Shown: positions 1 through 11,199 of the stretch, in pieces
Numbering within the stretch: position 1 is the first letter of the stretch
Layout of the letters: every line of letters begins with the position of its first letter
Assembly: GCA_036785705.1 (NCBI GenBank)
Contig: JAWUZG010000016.1
Location: 3,534,001 to 3,598,000, forward strand
Length of the DNA stretch: 64,000 nucleotides
From: Acanthornis magna
Lineage: Eukaryota; Chordata; Aves; Passeriformes; Acanthizidae
Direction: 5' to 3'
Notes under the pieces: generated by a model
What the model was told of the DNA's origin: nothing
The model's database searches: none
Seen by the model: only the letters and a program-made list of their open reading frames with translations
Program-made: the position numbers and the translations under genes

Positions 1-430
1 CTCACCACTCTGGTGGAGTGAAGGTGCTTTACTTTTTCCATCTTGACTCCCTTCCTGGACAGTTTGCACCAATTCTTGCTCATATTTTATTTGGGAGAAG
101 GGGAAGGAAACTGTCTCACAATTTTCAGATTCATTTGAATTTTTCTCTAAGCCCCAGACACCTGGTGGAAAGATGCCAGCAATGCTGTAGGCTGGTTCGA
201 TGTACCAATAAAAATAAAATTAAATTAAAAACCCCCCAACCCTCGTGTAAGAAAAGAGCCATTCTTAGAAAGCCTCCAGCGTTCCAGCTAGAGCACAAAC
301 AGCTGCTTATTTGGGACTCTTCTCGGGTAAATCCACAGCCCCGGGCCAAAGGGGCAGCAGCTCTTGTGGTCTCGCACAAACCCAGACCCCCCCTGATGGG
401 GGAACACACAGGGGGGAGAGGAAGGAACGA
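1..430. other. Flank of CpG island, no gene seen
   Basis: Sequence of moderate GC content that precedes the CpG island. It contains a short A-rich tract near 208-235 but no convincing exon, splice pair or repeat. If the minus-strand gene with its first exon near 3,500 is real, this stretch would lie in its first intron. Open frames here are short and their translations resemble no family I know. Confidence 0.5.
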
Positions 431-1289
431 GTAGGGAGAGGGAACCATGCTCGAACCCCGGCTGAAACCTCGCCTGAGGAGGGCCGAGGCTCCGCAGGGT
501 CGAACTGAGGCGGAGAAACCTCAGTGGGACGCAGGTCCCCGCCCGGGGTCGGCCCCGCGCCCCCCGCCCGCCCCGCCGGGCTCAGCCCCGCGGCCCCGGG
601 CTCCGCCGCCCGGAGGAGGCAGCGGGGCTCGGCGGGGAGGACATCGCCGTTTTGCCCCTTGGCTCGGGTTTCCCCCTGCCCAGGGAACAAGCGCCTTTGT
701 TGGAACTGCGCTCCCCAGGGCTGGAGGTGATTTTTCGTTTGTTTGGTATTGACCTTGCCCCTCCGCTGCCTGCCGCAGGCCCGTCCCCGAGGGCGGACGG
801 GCATCGCTCTGCCGCCTCTCCCCGGGCGAGCCTCGGGCGCGAAGAGAAGCAGCCTGTGGGGCTAAAACGGCGACGAGCGGGAGGGATTCGGGAGCACTTC
901 CCCCGGGTGTGGGACAGAGGCAGCGGTCCGTGTCCCTGGGCGACCTGTGTCCCTGCTTCCCACGGGTGAAGGCAGTGCGTGCCCCCCGTGGAAAGGCGGT
1001 GTGGCAGCAGCTCTCTGCCCGCACGCCGGACACGGGCTGCAGCCAGGGCCAGGTGTGCCATAGGGAAATATCCCCTTCAGCCCCGGATCGAAGAGCTTCC
1101 AGACTATGGCTGCACGTTCTTCAGGGGAGCAAACAGCCCGTCCTCATCCCCCCTCGACAGCTACAGCCCCCGCAGCCTTCGAGCCCCGTAAGGCTGAAGC
1201 AAGAACCACCAAACGCCCTCGAAAAGACCCTGCCGGACCTCTGAAACCCCCCAAAAAACTGAACACCAAAGTGGGAGCGAGCCAACAGG

Positions 1290-1306
1290 CCCCCCGAATC
1301 GGGGGG
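1290..1306. repeat. GC-rich inverted repeat
   Basis: Two 8-bp arms, CCCCCCGA and TCGGGGGG, are separated by a single A. It is a compact palindrome in the CpG island. No function is evident. Confidence 0.6.
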
Positions 1307-1879
1307 CGAGCCGGTCCGCGCCGCCAGCACAGGCGCAGCGCTGCCTGCCCGTGGCTGGCCGCAGGGGGCCCGGCGCCCGGGGGACCACCCTCACCCTCCA
1401 GCGCCGACTGTTGGTTCCTAATTCCTACGAATTCAACCAGATTCCCCAAGGGATAACGGGAGTGGGATGGGGTTTAACCCTCGAGTTCTCTGGCAGCTAA
1501 ACCACAAGGAAACAGACGCAGGTGAAGGGGCGGAGAGCGCGCTCGCTGCGGTGATGCTGCCGCAAAACTTGCGGGGGACCGGGGCACCTCGCACAACGCC
1601 GGGCAGCAAAGCGAGAGCCTCTCCCGAGGGCTCCGACGGGGGAGAGATGAGCCGAAGAAAAGGGGATTTTCCCGGGAAAGGGGGGGAGGGAGCGGCCGGC
1701 TGTGCGGGACCAGCTGCCGGTGCGCACCTTCTGCCCCCGCGCAGCTCCGCCGGGACCTGCGCGCCTTTGACACGGGCGATCGCGCCTGGCCGGCTCGCAT
1801 CGAGCAAGAGCCTTTCCGGGAATAGGCTACTAAGAGCAGCGAGAGCAGGAGGGGGAGGGTGGGTATGAAATAAAAGGCT

Positions 1880-2460
1880 AAAGAAACAGTGCGATTTTGG
1901 GACCAGGACCAAATCCTAACGTGTTACATAAAAGCCACGGGCGGTTCTTATCAGCAAGCCCGGCCTGAGGAGGAACAATCCCCAGGAGCGGCTCCAAAAC
2001 AACCCTGTTAAAGGAACAATTGTGAAATGCCAACTTCCCACCAGAGTATGAACAGCAGGAGCCGGGCATGTCCTGTCTATAACCGGGCTTCTGACAACCG
2101 ACAGAGAGGGGAGGGGACGGAGGGGGATCCTCTCTTGACAAGATTTATCAAGAAACATTTAACTGGGCTTTAATCATATTAGCAAGAGCCCAATTAGGGC
2201 TGAGAGAGAAGCGAGGCGGCCGGCGGGCTGGGGAGAGGAGGAGGAGGAGCAAGCGATGGAGTCACTCGAGGATAAAGTCCTTTCATCAGGCTGCGCTCTC
2301 GGCAAGCAGAGGAGTGCGAATAATCAGTGCCCTTCACTGGGGGGACGGGGGAGGGAGCGGCTGGGGAATGTGTGTAAAGGATCATTAAGGCCAGGCAGAA
2401 GGGGGTTTTTGTTGTTGTCGTTGTTTTTAATTATTACGGCTATTAAGGTGGTGTCTGTGG
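1880..2460. promoter_or_regulatory. Candidate conserved regulatory element inside the island
   Basis: An AT-richer block embedded in the CpG island. Visible motifs include a GATA-type site (CTTATCAG near 1,948), a SOX-type site (GAACAATTG near 2,022), ATTA/TAAT homeodomain cores near 2,170-2,195, and a T-rich run leading into TTTAATTATTA near 2,425. Two TATA-like strings also occur (GAAATAAAAGG near 1,867 and ACATAAAAGCC near 1,926). The pattern is what one sees in enhancers next to developmental promoters. This is inference from composition; no alignment was possible. Confidence 0.4.
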
Positions 2461-3474
2461 GCTCCCTCGGGCGCTGTTCTCAGAGACGGAGCGGGGAAGA
2501 CGCGAAGGGATTCGGAGGCACCTGCTGCACTGCGACGACCTGATCCGCGTGTGCGGATAGGGCTGTCCCTCCCGGGGCAAAGAGGGGCTCCGTCCCTCCG
2601 ACCCCGCCTCACATCACCGAGGGAGAATATCCTTAAAAACCCTTTTCCCGGGTCTAGTCTCCCTGATGTTCAGCCCTTCCCCGGCGCATCCCACCTCCCA
2701 GCGCGGCTCCTCGGGGGGAGCGCCGCTCCCCACCACCCCCGGTGGAGCCCAGCCCGGTGGCCAGGGCTCGCCTAAAGCCCCGGGGGAAGCGCGGCTCTGG
2801 GAACGCCCGGGTCAGGGGCAGAGGATGTCCTCCCGGGGTTCAAACTCTCTATGCTTTCGCGTGGGCAACCTGCCCTGTCCTTAGGGACCCGCTCGCTCCA
2901 GCTGTAGAGGATGGGGAGGGCGGACAGTAAAGAAACAAAGAAAAACTAAAGATGACAGGTGGGAGCAAACGAAGAGGCTGTGGATAAGACCACGAACCCC
3001 CACCCCGGGTTACGCCACCTCGGGGGCACGGCGGTGGGAGTGCGGCAGCGGCCGTGACCCTGCCTGCGGCTTTCGAGACATCGCCAGCAGCTGCCGGCGG
3101 CTGCCCCGATTTCCTGCCGCTCCCCGCGGCCGGGAGAAGGGAGATAAGGCTGTTGGGCAGCGAGGCACCTTTCGCCCAAGACGAGCCGGATCTTTGCGCC
3201 GCGGGGCAGAGGATGCTGTAGTTTTATTTTTTTAACAGGGCAGGGCCCGGGTGGCGTTTGCCTTTCGCACCGACGAGCATCCCCGCTGTCGGAAGCCATC
3301 TGCCCCGCGCCTGGAGCGGAGGGGCTCTCGCCCCCCACCGTCCCCTCCGCCTCCTCCCCGCGCCCTGGGCCGCCACAGCCGCGTCCTCGGGGACGCGCGG
3401 CCCGGGGGCAGCGCCTCCCCCCCGCCCCGCGCCCTTTGCGTGACCGTGCCCCCGCCGCACCTTCCCGGTCCCAC

Positions 3475-3480
3475 GCTTAC
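3475..3480 (-). other. Strong splice donor (minus strand)
   Basis: Read on the minus strand the sequence is CCTGAAAG|GTAAGCGTGG. It matches the vertebrate donor consensus (MAG|GTRAGT) at all but the final position. It is the best donor-like site seen on this strand in the island and lies 65 nt after a well placed ATG. Confidence 0.5.
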
Positions 3481-3545
3481 CTTTCAGGCCCGGCCGCCGA
3501 GGGGCTGCCCCCCCCCGCTCCCGCCCCCCGCCCCGTCTCCGCCAT
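3481..3545 (-). CDS. Possible first coding exon of an unidentified gene (partial)
   Basis: On the minus strand an ATG at 3,545 in a good context (G at -3, G at +4) opens a frame of 21 codons plus two bases. The peptide begins MAETGRG, is rich in Gly and Ala, and ends SAAGPE. It runs directly into a strong donor, AAAG|GTAAGC, with the intron starting at 3,480. Unspliced, the frame stops at once in the donor (AGG TAA), so a spliced product with a phase 2 intron is the natural reading. An in-frame TGA 60 nt upstream ends a short upstream ORF, so this ATG is the first possible start of the frame. A run of nine G (3,508-3,516) sits in the codons, so a one-base sequencing error would change the frame. 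I do not recognise the protein, and no second exon was found to the left. It could instead be 5' UTR. Confidence 0.35.
3508..3534 (-). other. G-quadruplex-type G runs at the start of the possible exon
   Basis: The minus strand carries four G runs of 4, 6, 3 and 9 bases separated by 1-3 bases. They lie within the first codons after the candidate ATG. This fits the usual G-quadruplex pattern. In a transcript it could hinder scanning or early elongation, and the nine-base run is a likely place for sequencing or assembly error. Confidence 0.5.
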
Positions 3546-3605
3546 CCCCGCCGCAGGGGTGTCGCACGCCGCCGCGCCGGCACAGGCTCGGCTCTCGCCT
3601 TGCGC

Positions 3606-3641
3606 TCACTCGGCTGGCGCTGGCAGCCCCGCCGAGTTCAT
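3606..3641 (-). promoter_or_regulatory. Upstream ORF ahead of the possible first exon
   Basis: On the minus strand, ATG at 3,641 opens 11 codons (MNSAGLPAPAE) and a TGA at 3,606-3,608. It is in the same frame as the candidate main start at 3,545, with 20 stop-free codons between them. Its context is weak (C at -3, A at +4), which would allow leaky scanning to the better main ATG. uORFs of this kind commonly lower or condition translation. Its reality depends on transcription starting upstream of 3,641 on this strand. Confidence 0.3.
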
Positions 3642-3867
3642 CCGAGGACAGCGGCGGCTCCGCGCCGCGGCTCGTCTGGCTGCCAACGCCGCGGCGAGGC
3701 TGACGCTGCCGCGGCCGGGAGTGACTCACGGCAGCCCGCGGCAGCCGCCGGGTAGCGGATCCGACAGTCGAGCGGGGAGCGGGCACGTCGTGGGCCCGCT
3801 CCTCGCCCCCTTCCCCGGGCACCGCGGGCAACCCCTCGCACCCATGCCCCCTCCCCGGCCCCCTTCG

Positions 3868-3925
3868 CTTCTGCCAAGTGGAATAAACGCCCGGGTTTCC
3901 GGCAAATATTCACCCTTCCGACACC
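3868..3925. promoter_or_regulatory. AT-richer promoter-like block with NF1/E2F-like motifs
   Basis: A short AT-richer stretch sits within nearly pure GC. It holds TTCTGCCAAG (NF1 half-site-like), AATAAACG, TTTCCGGC (E2F-like) and AAATATTCACC. It is about 230-280 bp upstream of the uORF on the minus strand, a plausible place for core promoter elements. The motif calls are by eye and the assignment is inference. Confidence 0.25.
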
Positions 3926-4025
3926 GAACGGGAGGCCGCCCCCCTCCCGGCCGGCACCCCTGTCGGAGGCGGGCCGGGGCCCGACCCCGCGGCCGGCAGC
4001 GCTCCCGGCGGCACCCGCCCCCAAC

Positions 4026-4031
4026 GTAAGT
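4026..4031 (+). other. Splice donor-like GTAAGT (plus strand)
   Basis: The sequence CCCCAAC|GTAAGTGACC has a perfect intronic half (GTAAGT) but a weak exon end (AAC rather than CAG or AAG). If used, a GC-rich first exon ends at 4,025 and the rest of the window would lie in a long first intron of a plus-strand transcript. No coding start upstream of it is convincing: the ATG at 3,844 gives a Pro/Arg-rich frame that stops in the donor. A chance match is also possible. Confidence 0.3.
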
Positions 4032-4950
4032 GACCGTCGGGCCCGGGAGGGGATGGCGGTCCCTCGCGCCCCGTGCCCGGCGGGGCTGCGCTCCGGCGCC
4101 AGCGCTGGTGCGGGCGGGCGGACCGGGCCCGGGCCGACCCCCGGCCGTGCCCCGAGCGCAGCCCCGGCCCTGTGCCCCGAGCTGCCCCCGAGGTGCGCCC
4201 GGCGTGTACCCGGGGGACAGGCGCCCGCCCGCACCCGGACAAAGGCAAACACAGCCCGGAGCCCGCTGAACGTCGGGCGGGGAGGGGACGCGGGGCGCAG
4301 ACCGGGACAGGGAGCCGGAGTCCGAGTGACGGGCAGCGCCGGTGTCATCACCGTTGTGCTCTGCCCTGCTCGGCACACACGCGGCAGGGTTTTAGCTGCC
4401 TGCGGTTTCCATGGAGTCCTCTTGGCACGTCCCAGCACAAACGTATGGCAGATGTCTTCATGGCGAGCCTGCAGTGGGTCTCCCACTTTTGCTCAGAGCT
4501 CCCAGGTGAAGTCTTTTCAGATCCTTTACACTGTGTAGCTCAGCACCAGCAGTGCTTTTGAGAAACATGCTTCGTGCATGACATCCCTGTTTTGAAACAG
4601 AATTTTGAAGTGAAGCTGCAGCAACACTTCTTTCAGTCTAAGCTGTCAGCTGAATGCACAGTTTTAAAAGCAGTGGCTCCCTAAAATGAAGAGATTTTTA
4701 AAAGCTCATGTTTTAAGAAGCTCAAGCCATGAAGGTAATGGTAATGAGTGCTACATTCTCTGCATACGTGCTCAAGTTTTGTATATAGGATGAAGGTGTG
4801 AAGTTTGGCCTGTACTTAAAAATACTCTAAAGCTACTTGTCAGAAATGTGCTAAAATAATAAGCCATGGATTTAGTGACATGGATTATGTTGTCAGTACT
4901 TCAACCTTAAGTTCATTTTTAAGTCCAAATTTCAGTCCTTCAAGAAAAAA

Positions 4951-4970
4951 GAGGAGGAGGAGGAGGAAGA
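4951..4970 (+). repeat. Short (GAG/GGA)n tract
   Basis: About 20 bases of GAGGAGGAGG-type triplet repeat following an A run. It is a minor purine-rich simple repeat. Confidence 0.7.
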
Positions 4971-6275
4971 GACTATTATAATTGAAATGCTGACATTGCT
5001 AACCATGGCAGTGTGAATTCACTACTATAATAAGACCTCAGCTAGCAGCCTAATTCCAAAGAGGTGATGTTATCCAGTAATAATGTAATCAGTTTGTTGG
5101 CTGTAACATAGGAAACTGGGAATTGCTTTATATTATTGATATTTTTGGCCAAAATGTAAAAAAAATATAAAAATCTATAAGATGCCAGGATTGAGGCAAG
5201 AGAGCTACCTTTGCTATTTAAAATAATAAACCAAAGTTCTTCATGAACATTTTTCACTTCAGTGAAGTTTTACAAAAGCATACTTAAAAAGGGACAGCTA
5301 GTGAGAATGCAAGCTTTCAAGCTAGGAATTGGAAGACAGAAAGGCCCAAGGGTGTAACATTGTTAAAAGTTTTCAGAGAGGTCCTGAAAGCACAATGTTC
5401 ACTTTACAAAATAGAAGTTTTCTCCTGGGTAATCGCTGAATGAGTTTGCATTGATTTGCAGCTGGGAATTTAAAGGAAAAAGAGGGAAAGAAAATAAATG
5501 AAAAAGACAAATGTCCTGTTAGTAAATTATGCCACAACCATTAAGAAAATTGTGTCAGGAAAAATTGGAACTGACTGCTTAAGATTTTGAGTGTATATAT
5601 TCAGTACTCTCCAGCCCTCATATCTTCCTTGGATACTTATTTTCAAGGACTAAACATTCTGATAGTTTTCTAGGCATCTGGCTCTCAAATTAGAAATAAC
5701 AGTATAAGTGAATTAACTTGTAAGGTATATTTACCAGTGGAATCTTAGTGAAATCGTCCATAGAGGGTTAGTCAGCGTTGTTAGTGAGGTCAGAATTTCA
5801 GCCACTCTGAAGGTTTTGTTGTTGCAGAAAATTACAAGGGTAGACCATATTATCCCTCTAATTCAGAGTTAGATTCTGCTGTTGCTCGTGACAGTGTTCT
5901 GCGTGTTTAACCTTAACTGAAATTCACCGTGATCAGTGGGACTCTTTGGGTTGGGCCCATGAATTGTCTGAAGGAGCAAATCTTAAGTTTCTCTGTGTTG
6001 CTAGGTAGCCCAGCAGTATCAAGACAAAGACATGTGAAAGTATGTGAAGACAATGAAAACAAAGTAATGAGTATAGCCAAATAATAACTGCCATTTTAAC
6101 TAAGTGGCTTGTAAATAACAGAGCCCTACAAGAATACTTGGGCGTGCCTGAGTCAATCCATTTTGAAAGCCCTATGATATACAGCTGCAGAAACTACACA
6201 AATTCTTGAAAACTGTCAACAAAACTTGAAATTTCTTGAAAATCATATTTCCAAATACAAGCTTTGTTCTGCTTG

Positions 6276-6295
6276 TGTGATATAGATATATCACA
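6276..6295. repeat. Short palindrome TGTGATATA-GA-TATATCACA
   Basis: Nine-base perfect arms with a 2-nt centre. AT-rich palindromes of this size occur by chance in such sequence, so function is not implied. Confidence 0.6.
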
Positions 6296-8323
6296 TGTTG
6301 TCCAGTAACTCTTGAAAAGCAGGCTAAAACTGCTACAGTGACTACCTTGTTCATCTGATCTTCTTAAGGCAACATTAACCCTCTTTTAAGACTTGCCATT
6401 TAACAAAGCATTATTGTAAGTATTGCAGCCATTTGTGAGTGTGTGTAGTCTGGGCTGTGGAAAATCGGTGGTTGGCATTCACTGTCAGGCTTACATCCAA
6501 AAACATACGAGTTAATTTGCACTACATGACCATTGGCACTACGGAGTAATGAATTGGAAAAGGTATTTTGAGAATATTTTCCAAAGCTGCCCTTATACAC
6601 TTGCTTGAAGCTAGAAAATAGATGTGATGTATTGATAGCTGTTTTGGCTTAATTGTTGAAGATAATACTGGCTTGTGACTACTGACTGGATGTGAAACAA
6701 ATCTTTATGGCTGTATGGATTGGATGTGGTATGTCAGCAGTCATACAGGGTACTAATGGAAGCATTGTGTATTAGTTCTGTAAAAAGATTCAAACGACAA
6801 TTAATTACTGTTTCTCACAAATACAAAATGAGAGGGCAATGAAAAATTAATTGAGAAAATTTATGTATGGATATGGAACATGGTAGTCTGGATGCCAGCT
6901 GCCACACAGGAAATCCCTAAACCACTAATTGATGGAAATTTTTAGAACTTAACAGGTTAGGTTCCAAACAATGTTTTCAGTTTGGATTTCTTTTTGTAAT
7001 TAGGCCATAACAGAGAGATTAAATTAGCCCAGTATAGACATTTTTGCTTCCTTTGTGCATTGTTCTTAAAGTCTCACCTCCTTCTTTGTCATTACTCACA
7101 ATTGCTTAATTTTTTATTTTTGATACAAAATGTCACCTTTTTTATTGAGAGATTGAGTATGATAGTGTGGAGGTGGGTCCTCGTATACAGGAGCAAAAGA
7201 AGCAAGAGAAAAAGGGAAAGAAGAGGGTGTTTGGAGAGACCAGAAGGAAGACGGGATATGCAGGGCTTGCATTGGAAGGATGTGATGGGATGGGACAGAG
7301 GGAGACCAGACCACTGACTGTGCAGACAGCAGTGTTCAGAGCTTGTCATTTGGTCAAAATACTCCTTATTTAACATGCTCTGCATTTCTCAGTGGGGATA
7401 CAGTTTGGAATCTATGCGAAATGGTGAAAGATTGGGAAAGTAAAGACAGAATGAAAAAGCAAGTGGCAATTTCCTAATTTGTTTCTTTTCCATTTCTAAA
7501 GCCTGTCTAGCCCACACATCGGGTAGGGTACACTTAGTATCTTGGAAAAAACTAAGCTGCAGCTGGAACAAAGTTGGAAAGAAATTTCAGTAATTTTAAA
7601 GATGATAAAAATCTGACCACCCCTTTCCCTCCTCCCTCCAGAAGGTCCGGCAAAATCATCTGCCTCATGGCAAATGCCTGATGACAACACGGTATGTGTA
7701 TCTACTCTGAAATCAGAGTTCAGGGTACATATATGTAACTGCAACTCATATTTTGTCCTTCTGATATTGTTTACCTAGAACTTTCACATTGTCATATTTT
7801 TCTACTTTCTTTTTCACTCAGTTTTCCTCTTTGCTTTTGGAACAGAAAATCCCTCATGCAGTGTGGTCCAGGTTATACTGAACCATGGATGTCTCATGCA
7901 GAGCAGTATCTTATTCCGCACATGACTTACTCATGTTGCAAAAGCAGGGTGAGTAATGGGTGCTGGAATTTAGCTCTATACTGCATTTTGCATCTGGGGT
8001 TTCTGTAAAAGGTTCATGAAGTTCACAGACTGCTGTTAGTAATTTCTTAATTTATCTACCTCCCATTCCTGCTTTTCTCCCCCATTTCTCCAGAAATTTT
8101 ATGTAGTCCTGGAGGACTTTACAACTTTTCAAAATAAAGGAGAACTATATGGCATCAAGTACGTGCCATATGCCTCCAAGTACAAGGGCAAATTTGAATT
8201 TAGAAAGAAGTTCTCCAATGTGTTAAGTTGCTGATGTAGCACGTGCAGTGAGAAATATCCTGGTCCAGATAGAACTTCTGGGAGTACACGCAGGTCAGAG
8301 AAAGAAGATCTCAGACAGAGATG

Positions 8324-8351
8324 CAAAACAAACAAACAAACAAACAAACAG
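8324..8351 (+). repeat. (CAAA)n microsatellite
   Basis: About six to seven units of CAAA, followed after a short gap by two or three more units near 8,362-8,375. Ordinary tetranucleotide repeat. Confidence 0.8.
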
Positions 8352-11170
8352 AAGTGTTCAAACCAACAAACAAACTTGTTATTTGATCTGGAAACAGAAG
8401 AGAGGGGTTGCCTATAGCTGCACTTTGTTCAAACTTCGTTTGGGCTTGTGATGTAACTTTCTGTTAGTCCACACAGTTCATGTCAGACTCTGGACTGTGG
8501 GTTTTCCTACTGATGATTCTGCAGCCTTTCAGGCTCCCGGGGCTAGTGTGCAAGGGTCTGTTTGTTCAGAGATCTCTATTCAGTGCAAAGAGGTGGTGAC
8601 AGAAGCTGCTGTTAATTGTTGCCGTATGGTTAAAGGTTGGGGGTTGCTGTGCAAGCAAGTCTCCACTGCTCTGTTCCAGTTCAAAGTGAAGCCACCTAGA
8701 AGAAACTAGGGAAAAGTGTTAATACAGTTAGTGCTAGATCTCCAAAGAATAGAGACAAGGAGAAAGGTAACTAAAGTTCAGACCCAGAGGGTTCATGCAG
8801 TATAGATGTGTTGAGTCCAGTCTTGTGTCCCACTAAACAGATCACAGTCATTTGTGAAAAAGGGTCTCATGCTTTCCAGGACAAGCAGGCTGTTTAGTTT
8901 GTCTTTCTAACTAGTCAATAAAGCTCAAACAATGTTCTAGGAATTATCTTTGTATTAAAATTGCCTTATTCCTTATGTGTCTATGTCTATATTTGGATGT
9001 GAATTGTAGGACCTTGGGTCCTCAAATATTTAGAGTCCAGTTAAATTTTGACATGAGAGCAACTCCATTATTTTTCTGTTCATTTTCCTAATCTGTAAAC
9101 AAGCTTTTGTGCAAGACTATTGGCACTGAAGGTCTGTTTGAAATGGACTTGTGGAAGTGCAAGAGTTCATAACCCTTCTGTTGCAGCAACTGGGAGTGCA
9201 GTCTGAGCGCTGAGTGCCTGCTGTAGGGAGAAGTGGTGCATTCTCTTCCTGCAGCACCCTAGGAAAGTCCAGCATTGCTGCCAGCTGCACGACAGAGGAC
9301 ACAGTGCATACAACATCCTCCTCTAACCCTTGCCAGGAAGAATTAATAAGACACCTTGTTATTAAAACACTGCCTGAGGCTGAGCTTCAAACTCTTTAAC
9401 CTGAGAATGGATTCAGCAGCATCTTGTGAGCTTTGCAGCTCACTAGGTTCCACTTTTACAGCAACAGAACAGTTTTCCATTGTAACCTTTACTTTCTTGT
9501 TTATTTAACATGTATGAATTGCTGCTGCTGGCTCAATATGTTAACAGTTATTTAAAGAATGGTCTGGTAATTTTTTAGTTCATGTATGGATTATAAAATA
9601 TAATATCTGTCACTATATTTTCTGGTCACTCACTTTATGTTAAGATTTCATTAATATGCTTTTCTTGAATAACAAACAGATCCTGCAGAGCTGGTTAGCC
9701 ATGTGAGGACCATGTGGTGTAAGCAGTTATAAATATACCAGTAAAAAACATTCCAGAGAAGTATAAATCACTATAATGTTCAACTCCAGTGGGTTGATGA
9801 ATAGTATCTTTATTAACTTATTAACCACTTATCAAAATGATTTGCATTGAACTTAGACTTAGGTTTATATTCGGTGTAAATTTTATATAAAGCCCGACTT
9901 TGTTTTCTTTTGCCAGACGTATTTATTTCTGAGTCAAAACTCAGTCTCTTTTGCAAAAAGGAGGAAAATCAAAGAGGCATAATAATCAGCCTAAACTCAT
10001 CCAAAGCACTTTAAAAATAGCCAGCCCACCTACTGCACTGGGAGATTTTATAGTGCAGTGTACAGAAGCACAGTGTGGAGTAGCTAAGGAACTGTGCAAT
10101 ATGTAAGCTTTTCAAAATGTACTCGAGGCTGTGGCTCTCTAACCAGTACCAGACCTCCTGCTAGGGCATCTGCCTCTCAGACCCCCACTGCCTTACAGAT
10201 TGTTGTCTAGGGGGTTTAACTCTGCTTTCCATGAGAAATGGCCCTGCATGGATTTTTGTTTCCAAATCAGTGGCTCACAGCGGAGAGATCTGTGGCAGAA
10301 GGTGGTTGAAAAGAGCGAGACGGCGTTGCTGCTCAGTCACTGGTGCGGTGGGCGGCGGTGCACCGGCATTGTCACTTGGGCTGTTACACAGATGGCCTGT
10401 GTAAACTTGAGTAAAATTCTAGCAGATAGGTCTGCAAAGGGATGCAGGCACCCAACTGCGCTGTGTGGGCCTTGCTAGGCTCCATAAAACCATGCCCAGC
10501 TGTCATCTCAATTTGTGAGTGTCTGAGCTCTGCCAGGGAGCAGGTTACAAACTGCCTGCAAGTTCTGGTGGGGGTCTTGGGGAAGACCTTTCCTGAACAA
10601 GTTTTCCCAGCAGAATCCTGTACAAAATGGTTGGAGCCTCTGCGCACACAGGGATACTGTTTCTTGGTGGATCCTGTTATTATCATGGTGAGACGTAAAC
10701 GCATGATGTATATAGACGCAAATTAAATTGTTCTAATTTCCAGAGACCATTTTTTATCTTTTTCCTTGCCCTTGCCTCTCCAGCAAGCTTCCTGTCTCTT
10801 GGTATAAACCCCTGCTTGTGTGTTCCTCTAGCCAGTTTTTATCAGTTTTACCTTAAATTGGTACACATAGTTGGCCAGTTTACCTAATTTCCCAATAAGG
10901 AGTTTATCGGTGAAAGAGTGTTTGGCGTGTGAACAGGATACATTGCAAAAGATGCTGCAGGAGGAAGGGCAGTATGGATGTCCAGCTTAGGTCAGGTGGC
11001 CACATCGCTGTATCTGACGAGAATCTTGCACCAAAACAAACTTTGACGAACAAAAAAGGGGATTTTCCCATTGTAGAATAAACAGATTGTACTATGCAGG
11101 GAAATGAGGTAATTCAGTCTCGTGGTTTTCAGCATCACGGATGCCTTGAAAAGAGAAGGATCTGGGGGAA

Positions 11171-11199
11171 CCCTTTAGGTACTGAAAGTACCTAAAGGG
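11171..11199. repeat. Perfect 12-bp inverted repeat at the 5' edge of the CR1 copy
   Basis: CCCTTTAGGTAC (11,171-11,182) and GTACCTAAAGGG (11,188-11,199) are exact reverse complements around TGAAA. The right arm is the first CR1-like sequence. The left arm is its inverted copy, which places the structure at the insertion junction. AAGGATCTGG also occurs on both sides (11,157 and 11,206). A fold-back or template switch during target-primed insertion would produce this; that is inference. Confidence 0.85.

Larger units (their letters stand above)
430..4350. promoter_or_regulatory. Large discontinuous CpG island, probable promoter region
   Basis: GC-rich, CpG-dense sequence in several blocks (roughly 430-1,400, 1,500-1,800, 2,450-2,850 and 3,000-4,350), separated by AT-richer pieces, in strong contrast to the AT-rich 60 kb that follows. 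Islands of this length in vertebrates usually mark promoters of developmental regulators or other tightly controlled genes; that is family knowledge. Two good splice donors facing away from each other lie inside it (minus strand at 3,480, plus strand at 4,026), so it may be bidirectional. Many open frames across the island are a by-product of the high GC content and should not be read as genes. Confidence 0.8.
4351..11156. other. AT-rich non-coding stretch, no exon or known repeat seen
   Basis: The sequence changes abruptly from CpG-rich to AT-rich. Open frames are short and look random, and no acceptor/donor pair brackets a plausible coding frame. Small features are a GGA run near 4,951-4,970, a short palindrome at 6,276-6,295 and a CAAA repeat near 8,324-8,351. 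It is intergenic or intronic depending on which strand of the island is used. Confidence 0.6.

Noticed and set aside
307..1456. Overlapping open frames of 100-170 codons on both strands in the CpG island
   Set aside because: High GC content removes stop codons in all frames; the translations are low-complexity Pro/Arg/Gly/Ala and none resembles a protein family or has exon boundaries.
3638..4486. A 282-codon minus-strand open frame, the longest in the window
   Set aside because: It is in the GC-rich promoter region, lacks domain-like composition, overlaps other equally open frames and would cover the uORF and probable promoter.
8324..8375. CAAA repeats as a CRISPR-like or regularly spaced array
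   Set aside because: It is a plain tetranucleotide microsatellite without unique spacers.
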